Assembly: GCF_019175385.1 (NCBI RefSeq)
Contig: NC_083338.1
Location: 95,439,777 to 95,503,776 of the forward strand
DNA: 64,000 nucleotides
Direction of reading: 5' to 3'
Source of the DNA: Lycium barbarum
Taxonomy: Eukaryota; Streptophyta; Magnoliopsida; Solanales; Solanaceae
Shown: positions 1 to 10,460 of the stretch, one piece after another
Layout of the letters: every line of letters starts with the position of its first letter
How positions within the stretch are numbered: position 1 is the stretch's first letter
Made by a program: the position numbers and the translations under genes
The notes under the pieces: model-generated
Database searches by the model: none
The model's input: only the letters and a program-made list of their open reading frames with translations
What the model was told of the DNA's origin: nothing

Positions 1-1390
1 TAGAGTCAATCTATGTCATGTCAGCCGAGACAACTTATGTGGAGAAGACTCGGAGTAACGAAACAGCTGATCTATGGCATGCACGTCTTGGGCACGTGAG
101 CTACAACAAATTAAAAGTCATGATACAACAGTCTAAATTAAAGGGCCTTCCTCAACTTGAGATTAGATGAGACATGGTATGTGCTGGATGCCAATACGGA
201 AAAGCACATCAACTTCCCTATGGAGAATCAAAGTATTAAGCCAAGGAGCTGGTACACTCAGACTTGTTTGGACAAGTAAAGAAGTCTTCTATCAGTGGTT
301 ACCGATACATGATAACATTCATTGATGACTTCTCAAGGTACGTGTGGATTTACTTATTAAAGGAGAAGTCTGAAGTATTTGAGAAGTTTAAGGAGTTCCA
401 ACATACTGTGGAGAATGATATTGGAAGGAAAATCAAATGTCTCCGTACGGACAATGGGGGAGAATACACATCACGTGAGTTCAATAACTACCTTAAAGAG
501 AAGATGATAAGGCGACAATTGACTTGCCCAAATACGCCACAACAAAATGGAGTAGCTGAAAGAAAAAATAGACACCTGGCAGAGATATGTAGAAGTATGT
601 TGCATAGTATGCATGTACCAACAAGATTTTGGACAGAATGCATGAAGACTGTTGTCCACATCACTAACAGGCTACCACAAGCAAGATTGGGGTTTACCTC
701 ACCATTCGAGAAGCTCAATAGGATGATACCTACCGTAGGTCACTGTCGAGTATTCGGTTGTGTGTGTTATGTGTCTGTGCCAGATCATCTCCGCAGCAAG
801 TTTGATAAAAAAGCTATCCGCTGCATCTTTGTTGGTTACGACGAACAAAGAAAAGGATGGAGGTGTTGTGACCCTACCACAAATCGGACATATGTGTCAA
901 GAAATGTGGTATTTGATGAAGCATCATCATGGTGGTCCAAATAAGTCACACTACCAAATTCAAGAGAATTAGAGCAAGAGCTGCAACATAAACTTGAAGA
1001 AGAAGGACAAACAAGCAAGGCAAAATCAGAAGTATGTGAAAAGCATAAATCACATACATAAGAGATATCTCCACAAAAGGAAAAGAAGAGTTCGTGGCAA
1101 ACTGGAGCCTGTGAAACTCCAGACTTGTTGCAAGAGGAAGTCCAAGAAGCACCACAACCGCAGCTAAAGAGGTCTACACGGATAAAATATTCAAACCCCA
1201 AGTATATAGATGCATCGTTAGCTGAGGTGGTCAATATCAAAGAGACTACTACCTTTGAAGAAGCTTCAAAGAGTAGGGACTGGAGTAATCCGACGGAAGA
1301 AGATATTCCCAAAGGGCATGGACATCATGATGTCTGCAGAGTTTCAGGAATCGCTCACAACGGTCACAAAGAACAAATTAAGTTGGTTGC
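1..1390 (+). pseudogene. Ty1/Copia gag-pre-integrase/integrase remnant, RT deleted
   Basis: Remnant of a Copia polyprotein. Bases 1-263 read as the gag-pre-integrase zinc region (LWHARLGH, then CAGCQYGKAH) but carry in-frame stops at 168-170 and 237-239. Bases 264-944 encode an open 226-aa integrase core with HSDLFG just upstream, TDNGGEY, and [12 protein letters not shown], so all three acidic DDE positions are visible. After the FGC...GY...W domain end the frame becomes a degenerate hinge with a stop near 1060. It reopens at 1125-1405 with the first residues of the RT domain (TTTFEEASKSRDW) and then jumps to the element's 3' end. Almost all reverse transcriptase and RNase H are missing, so the copy is an internal-deletion derivative. 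The 5' end lies outside the window. Assignment to Copia is firm; the lineage is not determined. Confidence 0.9.
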
Positions 1391-1400
1391 TGAGGGGGAG
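1391..1400 (+). other. Polypurine tract of the Copia remnant
   Basis: A G-rich purine run (GAGGGGGAG) lies immediately before a TGTTAAG LTR start. This is the standard plus-strand primer position in Copia elements and it fixes the LTR boundary at 1401. Confidence 0.85.
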
Positions 1401-1827
1401 TGTTAAGAATTCATCACCAACTTAATTAATATCTAAGATATTTTATGAAGAATATAGAATAATTAAGGAGTTGTAGAGAATAGGGTAGGGAAGAGCACTC
1501 TAGAATGAGAATTCTAGAGTGATTCTAGAAAAAGATATTTAGGGATATTCTAGAGAAAGTTGTAAATATCACTCTCTCTAGATTATTCCATCTCCACCTA
1601 TAAATAAAGGTGGTCATTTGAGTTGTAAGCAAGCAAGAAAGTTATAAGTGATAAGTGAGAAGTGAGAAGTGTGAGAGCTAGTAAGAAATAGTAGAGAGAA
1701 ACAAAGAGAGTTGCTAGAGTGAGTGCAAGAAAAATAGTGTAAGAAATTGCAAGACCGAAGCTAATCCTTACTTTGAAATAATAAAATTCAAGTTGTGCCC
1801 GACTATTGTGCCCGACGATACTCAACA
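1401..1827 (+). mobile_element. 3' LTR of the Copia remnant
   Basis: Begins TGTTAAGAATTC directly after the polypurine tract. A TATA box (TATAAATA, 1599-1606) sits about 200 bp inside, as expected at a U3/R border, and is preceded by repeated TCTAGA-type motifs. The 3' end is set at the CAACA at 1823-1827 by analogy with other Copia LTRs. The second LTR lies outside the window, so this edge may be off by some tens of bases. Confidence 0.7.
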
Positions 1828-1980
1828 TATAAATCATCAAATTTGACTTCTTATATTTGAACTTTCCTTGCATTTGACTCGTTGTGTTAGATTATGATGA
1901 TGTGTTTTGATCCAATAATTTGACAAGGTGTTTTGAGGGAAAGTGCATGAATACCAGAATTTGATGCTAGCATTTAATTT

Positions 1981-2395
1981 GTGCCCGCTTTTTTAATTTT
2001 TTGCACGTGTGACCACTTCAGACAACAAACTCTGAAGTTATATATGGCTGAAGTTCAATCATTTTTGCCTCACTTTAGCCATTTTTATTTGTTCTTCAGT
2101 CATTTATATATATGATTGAAGTTAATTCATTTTTACCTTACTTTAGGCACATATTATACCTGAAGCTCAAGCAAATTGCTGAAGTCATGCAAAAATGACT
2201 GAACTTCAGTCATATATAGCTGAAGTTTAGGCGAAAATGACTAAAGTCCAATTATTGTTGCCTAAACTTCAAGCAAAAAAATGCATGAACTTCAGTAATA
2301 TGTAACATCAGACATTGTGTCTAAAGTTTGGGTTTGTCAAACCTAACACCGCGTGTCTAAAGTGAGATATGTGACAAAATTTAAAAAGTGGGTAC
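1981..2395. mobile_element. MITE-like fold-back element, CTGAAGTT-rich
   Basis: The ends are imperfect inverted repeats of about 27 bp: GTGCCCGCTTTTTTAA on the left against GTACCCACTTTTTAAA read inward from the right. The body has no ORF. It consists of many direct and inverted copies of a CTGAAGTTCA/TGACTGAA word spaced 15-40 bp apart, so a single strand would fold on itself. A clean target duplication was not found, so the superfamily is open. Confidence 0.6.
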
Positions 2396-3140
2396 TGGTT
2401 AAATTAAATGACGGTATCGAAACAGGTTGCCTTGTGAAATTTATTATGTTGTTTTAGAGTTCAATTCGTTGGGTCAAGTCAACACACGGGGCATAAAGTT
2501 TCAATCTATAATCATTAGGGCCTCCTATAATGATTTATTTAATTAATCAGGTATTCAAATTATCAAAATGGTCAATTGTTAATGAAATTCCTTATCAGCT
2601 CTCATAAATCAATCCGTTTAAATTTCCACGAGTTACTAAGAGAATAGTTTAATTTTGTCAGCTCTAATCATGATAAATATATTACAAGGCACATGGAGCT
2701 GATGCTGAATTTGGTGATAAATGATTTAAAGTTAGTACGTGGACACACCAACTTGTTATTTGGACCTTCATTTCTGGTTGATATAATGGATGTATCAATC
2801 TATCTATCTGCAATATGAACTTTTATAAACGTGTGATGTTTGTGTACTGATCTTATATCAATATGACCTTTGATAAACCACTGAAAGTGTCTAAAGGAGA
2901 GGGAGACTTGTGAAGATTATGATAAACACTATCATTTATCTTAGATATATCACATGATCTCATCCCCTCATTTCTCACAACTATTGTTACTCACGTCTGA
3001 AGAATATTTAGGCCCGCTTTTTTCACATTTTGGAAAGAGAATGTGCGTTTTTATTTTTTCAGAAAGAAGATCAAACAAGCTTTCCTGTGGCAACGAATCT
3101 TCTCCTATTGGTTCTTTTATCAATATTGGCTGCTAAAAAT
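2396..3140. other. Unassigned AT-rich intergenic DNA
   Basis: No ORF with coding character, no terminal repeats and no recognisable RNA gene. The small open frames at 2954-3136 and 3030-3305 run into the next fold-back element and look fortuitous. Confidence 0.6.
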
Positions 3141-3661
3141 CTAAGTTGCTTGGACTCGGGTGGGGTGTCCAATATTGGTGCGGATCTAGAGGTCGTATCC
3201 TTTATGATCTATAGTTTAGAATTTGGGGATACGAATTCAAGTATGGATACGGGTGCTGGGATTCGACTAATAATATTGACTTATAAAAATATGTCCAAAA
3301 TATAGTGCACTATTTAGACGGAAAAGAATGCAAGAATTGTTGAGAGCAAGTTTGAATCTGTAAATATTATTAATTACAACTGCATTTGCTTTCTATCTTT
3401 TGGTGTAGCATGGCTATTGCAAATGATATAGAGGTGTAACACGGCTATTGCAATAGCCCTAGCTTTTGTTTTGATTTCAGAAATCCTTGTCTGTCTCAAA
3501 TTTCTCTATCGATTTTGGTCGAAGTACCCAAAATCATTTGACCAAAAGGATACGGATCCCACACTCACACCCCTGTCGGGTAGACATGAGTGCGGCATCG
3601 AAAGTGAAGAGCCCGAATAATTTAGCTAAAAATGTTGGCTTTTGGATACTTAAGCAACTTT
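3141..3661. mobile_element. Degenerate fold-back (MITE-like) repeat
   Basis: The left edge reads CTAAGTTGCTTGGACTCGGG and the right edge, read inward on the other strand, starts AAAGTTGCTTAAG; both share AAGTTGCTT exactly. Inside, words such as GGTGCGGATC and GTATCC on the left are mirrored by GGGATCCGTATCC on the right. Motifs of this kind (an AAGTTGCTYGGACTC edge around GTGTCGGATCC) recur in Solanaceae genomes as short non-autonomous elements, from memory. Noncoding. Confidence 0.55.
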
Positions 3662-3772
3662 ATCGTCAAAGAGTGGTTTCAGTTTAATCATTTCTGCACA
3701 CAAACACAAAAGCAACCCAGTGATATATGATCTTCAATTATTGTAGAGGGTATATACAAATCAATTTGATGG

Positions 3773-3833
3773 GTAAGCACGTGAAATTCTTTTTATTTGA
3801 CAAGCACGTGAAAATTCTTTTTATTTGACAATT
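3773..3833. repeat. Two-copy tandem repeat, about 28 bp
   Basis: The unit AAGCACGTGAAATTC followed by TTTTTATTTGAC occurs twice in succession with a one-base difference, and a decayed third start (GACAAGCACGT) lies at about 3861. CACGTG is a G-box core, but nothing else suggests regulation. Confidence 0.7.
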
Positions 3834-3895
3834 ATGGGGTGAAACATTGTTTTTTATAGGACAAGCACGTAAAAAAAAATCATTAGATAATGAGT

Positions 3896-4000
3896 GATAG
3901 TTAGACTCGAACCCAGAAACTTTGCATGTTCTGGTATCATATTAAAATCGTATAACCTCCTCAACTAAAAACTTAAGTTGTTAAAGAGAGCATACTTTTA
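3896..4000 (-). repeat. Possible SINE-like dispersed repeat trace
   Basis: On the minus strand, TGGGTTCGAGTCTAACTA resembles a pol III B box (GGTTCGANNCC) and is preceded by TGATACCAGAACATG. Similar text is a common dispersed plant repeat, from memory. No A box, poly(A) tail or target duplication could be fixed, so this is only a trace. Confidence 0.3.
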
Positions 4001-5663
4001 TTTATCTAATTATATTTTCGCCACTATATACGCGGCTAGCTAACATCGCCAACTGCGTAAATAATCACTTTATGTAATTTCGCTTTTTACGATAATTTGT
4101 TTTAATAACTGGTAGTTTACTCATAACTGTGGTTTTGGACCAAAAAAGTTCTGTGGTTTATAAAGATGCTTTAAGGATTAATTGGCTCTGAAATATGGAC
4201 TTTAAGTGATCTGCTTTGTTTAGATTCTAAAGAGAGTGTACATATTTGAAGGCATCAGGAAGATATTACGTGGGAATTGAAAAAGCAATTAAGTACATCA
4301 CTGATTCAATATTTACATAGGTTTGTTTGGATGTTTGTAACTCTGTTCTAACACAGTTGAAGTGGTTTAATTTTGTGTGCTGGCTTTTGTAGGTCTTATC
4401 ATTTAAGTGTGACACAAGTTTCACGTACCCACTAAACTTATCAGGTTGAGAATATTGGGGACGTAGGGCATCTTTCTTTTGTGTGTTTTGTTTTATTCCT
4501 TTACTTGCGTTAGGCAGTGATGATAGGTAGGTGTAGACAAGAAGACACTTATTGTTTCAACAAGACGCAACATATAATGAAAGGAGACATTGCATGGTGG
4601 TTTACGTGAAAGTTGACAGCCTCATCCGAGGAATACTAGCACAAAATAGTACTCTAAAACAAAAAATAAGAGAATTAAGACATGACCTTAAGGTTGACGA
4701 ACCATAGCCATTGATTGTGAGAAGCTGGTACTATATATTATCATGCCTGCACCCATCTACTTCCACTTCTATCTTTCTTTCATTTGTCCTTTCTCAAGTA
4801 CTATCATGAATCATGATTTTAGTATATATATCTTGTCGTTTGCCACCACCCGTACGTGTGCCTTTCATTCACTGTTCCTAATTCAAGTAAAAGTGTTTCG
4901 TTTTTGTTAAATAAAAAACTTTATCCCTGTATTCAAATTATATAACGAAAACAAAATGAAAGTTGGATCAATTAAGTTCCGAGCCCAATAGACAACTGTA
5001 TTTCCTTTTTTTTTTTTTTTTTTTTTTAAACAATGCACATAAGAGGGAAAGAAGAAGACGATTTCCTGAGTCTGTTTTTTAGGCTGTAAAATAAGGCGAA
5101 AGCTTTGAAACTTTTATAACCAACAATGAGAGACTAACAGGTGTTTTTTTTTTTATCGCGAATTTTAAATGCGGAAATGACCGTTGCAACAACGAATTAA
5201 TTTAAAATTTGCGCGGAAATAATATTAGAAAACAAAAAAAGGAATAACGGAAATAGAAAACAAATTTGGTCTAGAAAAATTATCAATCAATTAGATAATT
5301 TGACCGAATCTGAATCTGAAGCCGAGCGACGACAACGCCACGAGGGGAGAATTTTTTTATGAGCTAGAAGAAATGCACACCAATCTTACTTTCTCTCTCC
5401 AACGAGGGACAGTTCCTTTGTAACTTCATTCCCTCTATTTTATTTTCTTCCATTTCTCAACTTACACAGCACCTCATCTTTAAAATCCTAACACATTTTG
5501 TGTCCTTGCAACTTCCTTTATTTTAATAAATAGTAACCTTGTTGATTAATAGCAGATCGAGAGAATGCGATTCTCAATTATTTATCATTTGACTCGAACT
5601 TCCCACGTATCAATTAAAGTGAGAGGGTTGCACCAACAAACTCAACTTCCATCGTAGTAGAAT

Positions 5664-6987
5664 TAGGGTTGTTCACGGTTTTGGTTAAAATCAAAACCAA
5701 ACCGAAACTTTAACCAAACCGAATAAAAAAACCGACATTTGGTTTGGTTTAGTTTGATTTGGTTTTAAATTTTAAAAACCAATAATATTTGGTTTGGTTA
5801 TGGTTCTATTAAAAAATAACCGAACCAAACCGATAAATTATATACATAAATCTTATAATTATTTATATGTATAATATTAGTTTTTCATAAATAATTATAA
5901 ATATTTTACCTTTTATCATTAATTTGATTTTTGGTCTACTTATTTCACATGATTGTTTAAGCCCATGTTTTTAAGAATATGTCCAAGCTCATGTCTTTAA
6001 GTCTTTTAACTCTTTAAGTGTTAAGTGTAAACCTACTAACAGAAGCTCACGTTAGAGTCTAATGTCTTTAACTTAAATTTTTAGCCTTTCTTTGTCAGCC
6101 ATTTGATTTTAGGTTTTTTTTTTTTTTTTTTTTTGAATTTATACCTTTCTTTTTTCTTGTCTGAATGGGTCCTAAACTTCTAATATTTTTCATATGAAAA
6201 GGACAGAAGTTGTAGATTTGGAGGTTCCTGTAGAAGATACTTCAATAACATCAACATTTGCTGCAACTCAAGCACATGGTAATGCCCTAATACTTCTTCC
6301 GTGGGTAATCCTCCTAAAAAGCAGAAAAGAACAACTCCTTGTAGTCGAGACCCTAGCCTTGGGGATAATGGTAGAAAAACATCTGAAGTTTGGGATCATT
6401 ACACAAAGTTTTTTTAATACAATGGGAGAATTGAGGGCAAAATGCAAGTACTCCCCCAAAGTTTGGATCATTACACAAAGTTTTATTTTATTTTATAAAT
6501 TTTCATTTTAATTTTAGGTAGTCTTTATGTTTAATTAATATGTATGTTTGTAACAACTACTAAAAGCTCATATGCTCTACTTTGTTTCCAGGTATGTGTA
6601 TTAAGATGACAAAAATGGTGTAGCCACTACTAAGTTAGTTTTTAGCTCTATATGTAATAGTTTAGCAACTTTGGGTAACTTGAGTAGTACACTATCACTA
6701 ATAGTGAAAATGTTTCTATGATGTATGTTCCACCTTAAACTATAAATAAAAGTTATCGTTTGAACAAAAAAAAAAGTCACGTCTTTTTCAACTTTTTAAT
6801 GTTTTACTGATAAGTCTCATGGCTGTCAGTCATAAACCGAAAAATCGAACCAAACCGACAATAACCAAACCGGTGGTTATTATTTTATTTGGTTTGGTTA
6901 TGATTTTAGATATTTAAAAACCGACTGAATTGGTTTGGTTATGATTTTAATCAATAACCAATCCAAATCGAACCATGAACACCTCTA
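5664..6987 (+). mobile_element. hAT-type element, internally deleted
   Basis: The ends match as terminal inverted repeats: TAGGGTTGTTCACGG on the left and TAGAGGTGTTCATGG on the right strand. Flanking 8-mers AGTAGAAT (5656-5663) and ATTAGAAT (6988-6995) agree at 7 of 8 bases, the target-duplication length of hAT elements. Both subterminal regions (about 5670-5830 and 6838-6975) are dense in the short words GGTTTGGTT and AACCAAACCG in both orientations, typical of transposase-binding repeats. An alternative frame gives a perfect TAGAATTA duplication at 5658-5665 and 6990-6997, so the edges are uncertain by about 2 bp. At 1.3 kb it is too short for a full transposase gene. Confidence 0.85.
6194..6470 (+). 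pseudogene. hAT transposase N-terminal (BED zinc finger) relic
   Basis: Within the hAT element a short stretch resembles the start of a plant hAT transposase. An acidic leader at 6194-6290 is followed, in another frame, by a basic KKQKRTT patch and KTSEVWDHYTKF (6373-6411), then GELRAKCKYS (6425-6454) back in the first frame. The order W-D-H-x-x-K-F ... A-K-C resembles the first half of a BED-type zinc finger. The expected second cysteine reads as serine, and the rest of the finger, the catalytic core and the C-terminal dimerisation domain are absent. The phrase AGTTTGG(G)ATCATTACACA occurs twice, at about 6388 and 6461, which indicates a local duplication. Nonfunctional. Confidence 0.6.
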
Positions 6988-6995
6988 ATTAGAAT

Positions 6996-7520
6996 TACTT
7001 ATTATGAGGAAAAGATAGAGATTTTTACATGGTGCACCAAATTCGATAAAGATTTTTGGTACAAAATTAAGGGGCCCTGCAGACTGCATCACGAAACTTG
7101 TAGCTAGCAAGCCCTTGCCGTGCCGAAGAGGGCAATCCTTGATATTCGATAACATCATAACAAGTGGTCCAAACATTTAAGATAGTCCATATTTCATGTA
7201 AACAGTTAAGAAAAAGAAGAAAGGTTGCTATAGATTAACTGTTTTGTTAGCTTAAAGATAGTCACAATAACATAAATTCTTCGAATATTTAATTTGCCAA
7301 GTATTGGGCCCTCCTAGACACGTGCTACTACGCCACATGATTATCATGTTAAAGGGGAAAGGACATAAATGGCTGCTGGGTCATAAATAATCTCATGCGC
7401 TGACCTATCTATTCTCAAACCCAAAAATTAGCTCATAAGCTATTCCCATCCGGTAGCTAAAATCTGTAGCAAGCCGAGACCAAAGCATGAAAAATTTGTG
7501 GCGACTTTAAATCGCCACTA
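6996..7520. other. Unassigned intergenic DNA
   Basis: No gene seen. The minus-strand 63-aa frame at 6985-7176 overlaps the hAT edge and has no recognisable domain. Near 7496-7520 and 7585-7660 the words GCGACTTTAAATCGCCAC and GCGACTAAAGGTCGCCAC appear. They are palindromic fragments reused inside the next element. Confidence 0.5.
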
Positions 7521-8192
7521 AAGGCTGGGTGGTCCAACAGCCCTATCGCTTTTTAAAAGAAAAAAAAAGTCATACTTTTTGGGGCGACTAAAGGTCGCCA
7601 CTAAAGGGTTGCTACAGAAAAATCAGGCTTTTTAGTGGCAATTAAAAAGTCTTCACTAAAGGTTAAATATCCCAAAACATGTATAATATGTGTATATTTA
7701 GTAAGAAATATCCCAAAAAACTCTGAGGCGATTTTTGTCTATAATATGCATCGTTTGTGTATAAAAATATGTATCAATATCTATCTGTAATGTACAGAAA
7801 CTGTATAAAATATGAATTACTAAGGTATGTATCATTTTTGTATAGAAAGTGTATATATAATTCCAGCATGTGTATATAAACGATATCAGTCTTGTATAGA
7901 AAGTGTGTCATAGGTATTAAAAATGTATCATAGAAACCGTATCATTGTGGTATAAAATATGTATCACTATTGTATATGTTAAAAATAAATATCATATCAT
8001 TATTGTATAATATGTGTATAATAAATGTATAATTAACTTATAATTTATTTATAATAAATGTATGATTAATTCCAGCATATGTATATAAAATGTATAATTT
8101 TTTTATATAAAATGTATATATAATTCCAACATATGTACATACAAAAAGTCTTTTTTTTTTTAAGCGCCTGGGCTGTTGGGCCGGCCAGCCTT
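7521..8192. mobile_element. MITE with about 45-bp inverted termini and TGTATA-rich body
   Basis: The left end (AAGGCTGGGTGGTCCAACAG, then CCCT...CGCTTTTTAAAAG) is mirrored at the right end, which read inward gives AAGGCTGGCCGGCCCAACAG, then CCCAGGCGCTTAAAAA. The match continues as poly(A)/GTC for roughly 45 bp. The interior (about 7680-8140) is an irregular array of TGTATAGAAA, GTGTATATAA and ATTCCAGCATATG words. No ORF. No convincing target duplication, so the superfamily is unassigned. Confidence 0.7.
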
Positions 8193-8439
8193 GACATTAT
8201 TTTGGGCCAAATGGAAACCTAGTGGAATTAAGCCCAAACAGTGATTAAATGTGGGATTAGTTTGGCTGAGTGGACACACAGGGTCCTTTTCCCCATGTTA
8301 AATGAGCAAAACAAGGGCTAGGGTCTAAAACTAAGCAAAATGGATATGGGCATATATGATTCATTTAGCCTAATTAACCAAACCACCTAGCTAGCTTGCC
8401 ATTGCAGATTGATAATTGGTTGATTGACTATTATATATA

Positions 8440-8475
8440 CTAGTTCTGGACACATGCGTTGCACGTATATCTCAT
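8440..8475 (-). mobile_element. Probable Helitron 3' terminus
   Basis: On the minus strand the sequence reads ACGTGCAACGCATGT, a 6-bp stem with an AAC loop, then GTCCAGAA, then CTAG followed by T. A short GC-rich hairpin about 10 nt before CTRR and insertion before T is the Helitron 3' signature. The element body would extend to the right (higher coordinates). I could not find its 5' TC end, so the length is unknown. Confidence 0.5.
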
Positions 8476-9229
8476 GCTAATAAGTATAAATCTCTTCTGA
8501 CGATCTAAATAAGTGATGAGTAACACAAAATTTGAAAGAAAAATGCAACAGGACATAATATATCGAACCACACGTACCTTTTCTTTTGTAGTTCGTCTAA
8601 TATATCGAACATTCAGCTTGATAGTTTCCTTGTTTTTGTATATATAACAACAGGACATAGTTTATATGGAAATATAAGCAACATCGTATGTGATTGCAAA
8701 TGCTTCAAATCTTTAAATTGTGCTTGTGTTTAATTAAGAAGTTGTGGCCTCATCCTTTTTTTAACAACCGTATACATATCAAGAAGTAACAAAAGTAGTA
8801 TTTTGTAGAATTGTCTTACTAAAATTCGGTTAAATATGTCCTCCTTAGGATTGCTTGTAGATCCATCTTCATTTTTATGATGCACTCCTGCAAAGAAGTA
8901 GTAGTTAATTGAGATATATAGAGATACTTCACAGTGATTGTAATCAGTGAATTTAAATTGATGTACATAAATCACAATTGCACGTTTATATATATGAGTG
9001 CCTTCTATTTGATTCAACATTATGATTTCGTTCATATATGTGAACTGAACAGAAGAACTTTAGTTAAACAGTTTAAATGTAGTCGTATTACGAAAAATAA
9101 TACAACAATTGTAAAACGGAGAAAACGAAGGAATAAACCATAAGAAAGATCTTCCCTTGTCATCATAAAATTATTATGTTCATCAGTGTGAAACTTACAC
9201 GGTAATAAGCTAGAATAATAACATTAAAA
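8476..9229. other. Unassigned AT-rich DNA, possible Helitron body
   Basis: No coding domain on either strand. The small open frames (8440-8658, 8730-9035 minus; 8934-9143 plus) have no recognisable motif. It may belong to the element whose terminus is at 8440-8475. Confidence 0.4.
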
Positions 9230-9234
9230 ATCAC
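9230..9234. repeat. Target-site duplication ATCAC, left copy
   Basis: ATCAC immediately precedes TGTCATGACCC at 9235. The same five bases follow the opposite LTR edge (GTCATTACA) at 32885-32889. This pair ties the two distant LTR copies into a single insertion. Confidence 0.8.
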
Positions 9235-10287
9235 TGTCATGACCCAATTCGTGAATTGTGATGGCACCTACACTGTCCCCCCAGGTAGGCGAACTATTCC
9301 CAAATCATTTTAATCATGATCATAAGAATTATGCGGAAATAAGCAGTGATTTAAACTAATAAATTTAAGTTATATAAACAACAAGTGCGGAAAATATTAT
9401 AACCCCAAAATCTGGTCTGAACTAGTACAAGATCTAATACCAAGAAGAGACTAAGTCTGATAAGAAATAAAATCTCAAAATACAAATACTGCCTCAAGAA
9501 TACAAAGTAGACAGATAAATACAGGAAGAGTATCCGGGTTGCAGATCTAGCCAAAGCTCACCCTAGAATCTCGATCAAGTAGACTCAGATCACTCTCGAC
9601 GACATGAACTAGAACTAGTAACAGACTTTGCACTCAAAAGAAGAGTACAACAAGAGTAGCATCACTACAAACAACACATACTGAGTAAGCATCATAAGTT
9701 AACTAAGATTAGTTCATGCATATAAGTATAAAATTAACAAGATAAGCAGATAGGCACATAATTCTCAAATCAAGGTCACCAAATATCTCATAACTGCATC
9801 ACAGCCTAAGCTGAAGCTTCTAAACTACAACTCTGTCGAGTCTCAATACTATCTCCCGATAATCACAAATCCAAGTCACGACCCCAGGTAGAGTCACTAA
9901 TCTACAATTTAACTCCGTCAATAATCATATCTATACCACACAACTGTTCCAACAACCCACGCCAAAATCAGAACTAAACAAGCCATATAATGATATAGAA
10001 TAACATGTAATGTTGCGCAATGCAAAATATAATGATGTGCAATGCAATGCACTGGCCAAATATTTCAAAACCCGTACACACATGCTCTATGGTAATGTTT
10101 GCCCAATAGTCATGACCTGCAGGGGACCCATGGTGTCCATGTACCACTCGCTCCGGAATCTTACCTCGGATCACGAGCCCTTAATTAGGCCACATCGTCA
10201 CCCCCTGTCAAATGTGCCTTTCATATATGTATAAATATTCTTTTCTCATCACAATGTACGTCTCAGCGTATTCCAGTTCATCAATAG
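9235..10287 (-). mobile_element. 3' LTR of the outer Gypsy element, distal part
   Basis: Begins TGTCATGACCCAATTCG on the plus strand (the LTR's 3' end in sense) and aligns with 28740-29984. Compared with that copy it lacks the 230-bp MITE and so preserves the empty site around 9716-9724. Alignment stops after CATCAATA at about 10287. Confidence 0.85.
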
Positions 10288-10460
10288 GGCCAGATTTACA
10301 TGATGCCAAGGGTGTTCAGAACACCCTCGGCAAAAACTTACAGTGTATATATATGGTCGATTTTATGTGTTTATGTACATTTATTAACTTTTTAACACCC
10401 TGAATAAATGTAAAAGGTTAGCTCAAGTGGTCTAGGGTGTTCAAAATTATTTCAATGCGT
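10288..10460 (+). mobile_element. Truncated hAT-like MITE
   Basis: Opens GGGCCAGATTTACATGATGC, then AAGGGTGTTCAGAACACCCT, and later reads TTAGCTCAAGTGGTCTAGGG and TGTTCAA. The layout (terminal GGGC..GATTTA, GGGTGTTCA, and a TAGCNNAGNGG box) parallels the intact MITE at 29233-29462. No right terminus is present. It seems cut off by the neighbouring Ogre-type LTR or a deletion, so the right edge is approximate. Confidence 0.45.

Larger units (their letters stand above)
3662..5655. other. Unassigned intergenic DNA
   Basis: About 2 kb without a supported gene. It holds a small tandem duplication (3773-3833), a possible retroposon trace (3896-4000), a 23-bp T run near 5007-5029 and other T-rich stretches. 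The sequence around 5150-5600 has no terminal repeats that I could pair. Confidence 0.6.

Noticed and set aside
836..1312. 158-aa minus-strand frame opposite the Copia integrase end and hinge
   Set aside because: Antisense shadow of the plus-strand polyprotein, Ser/Leu-rich with no domain.
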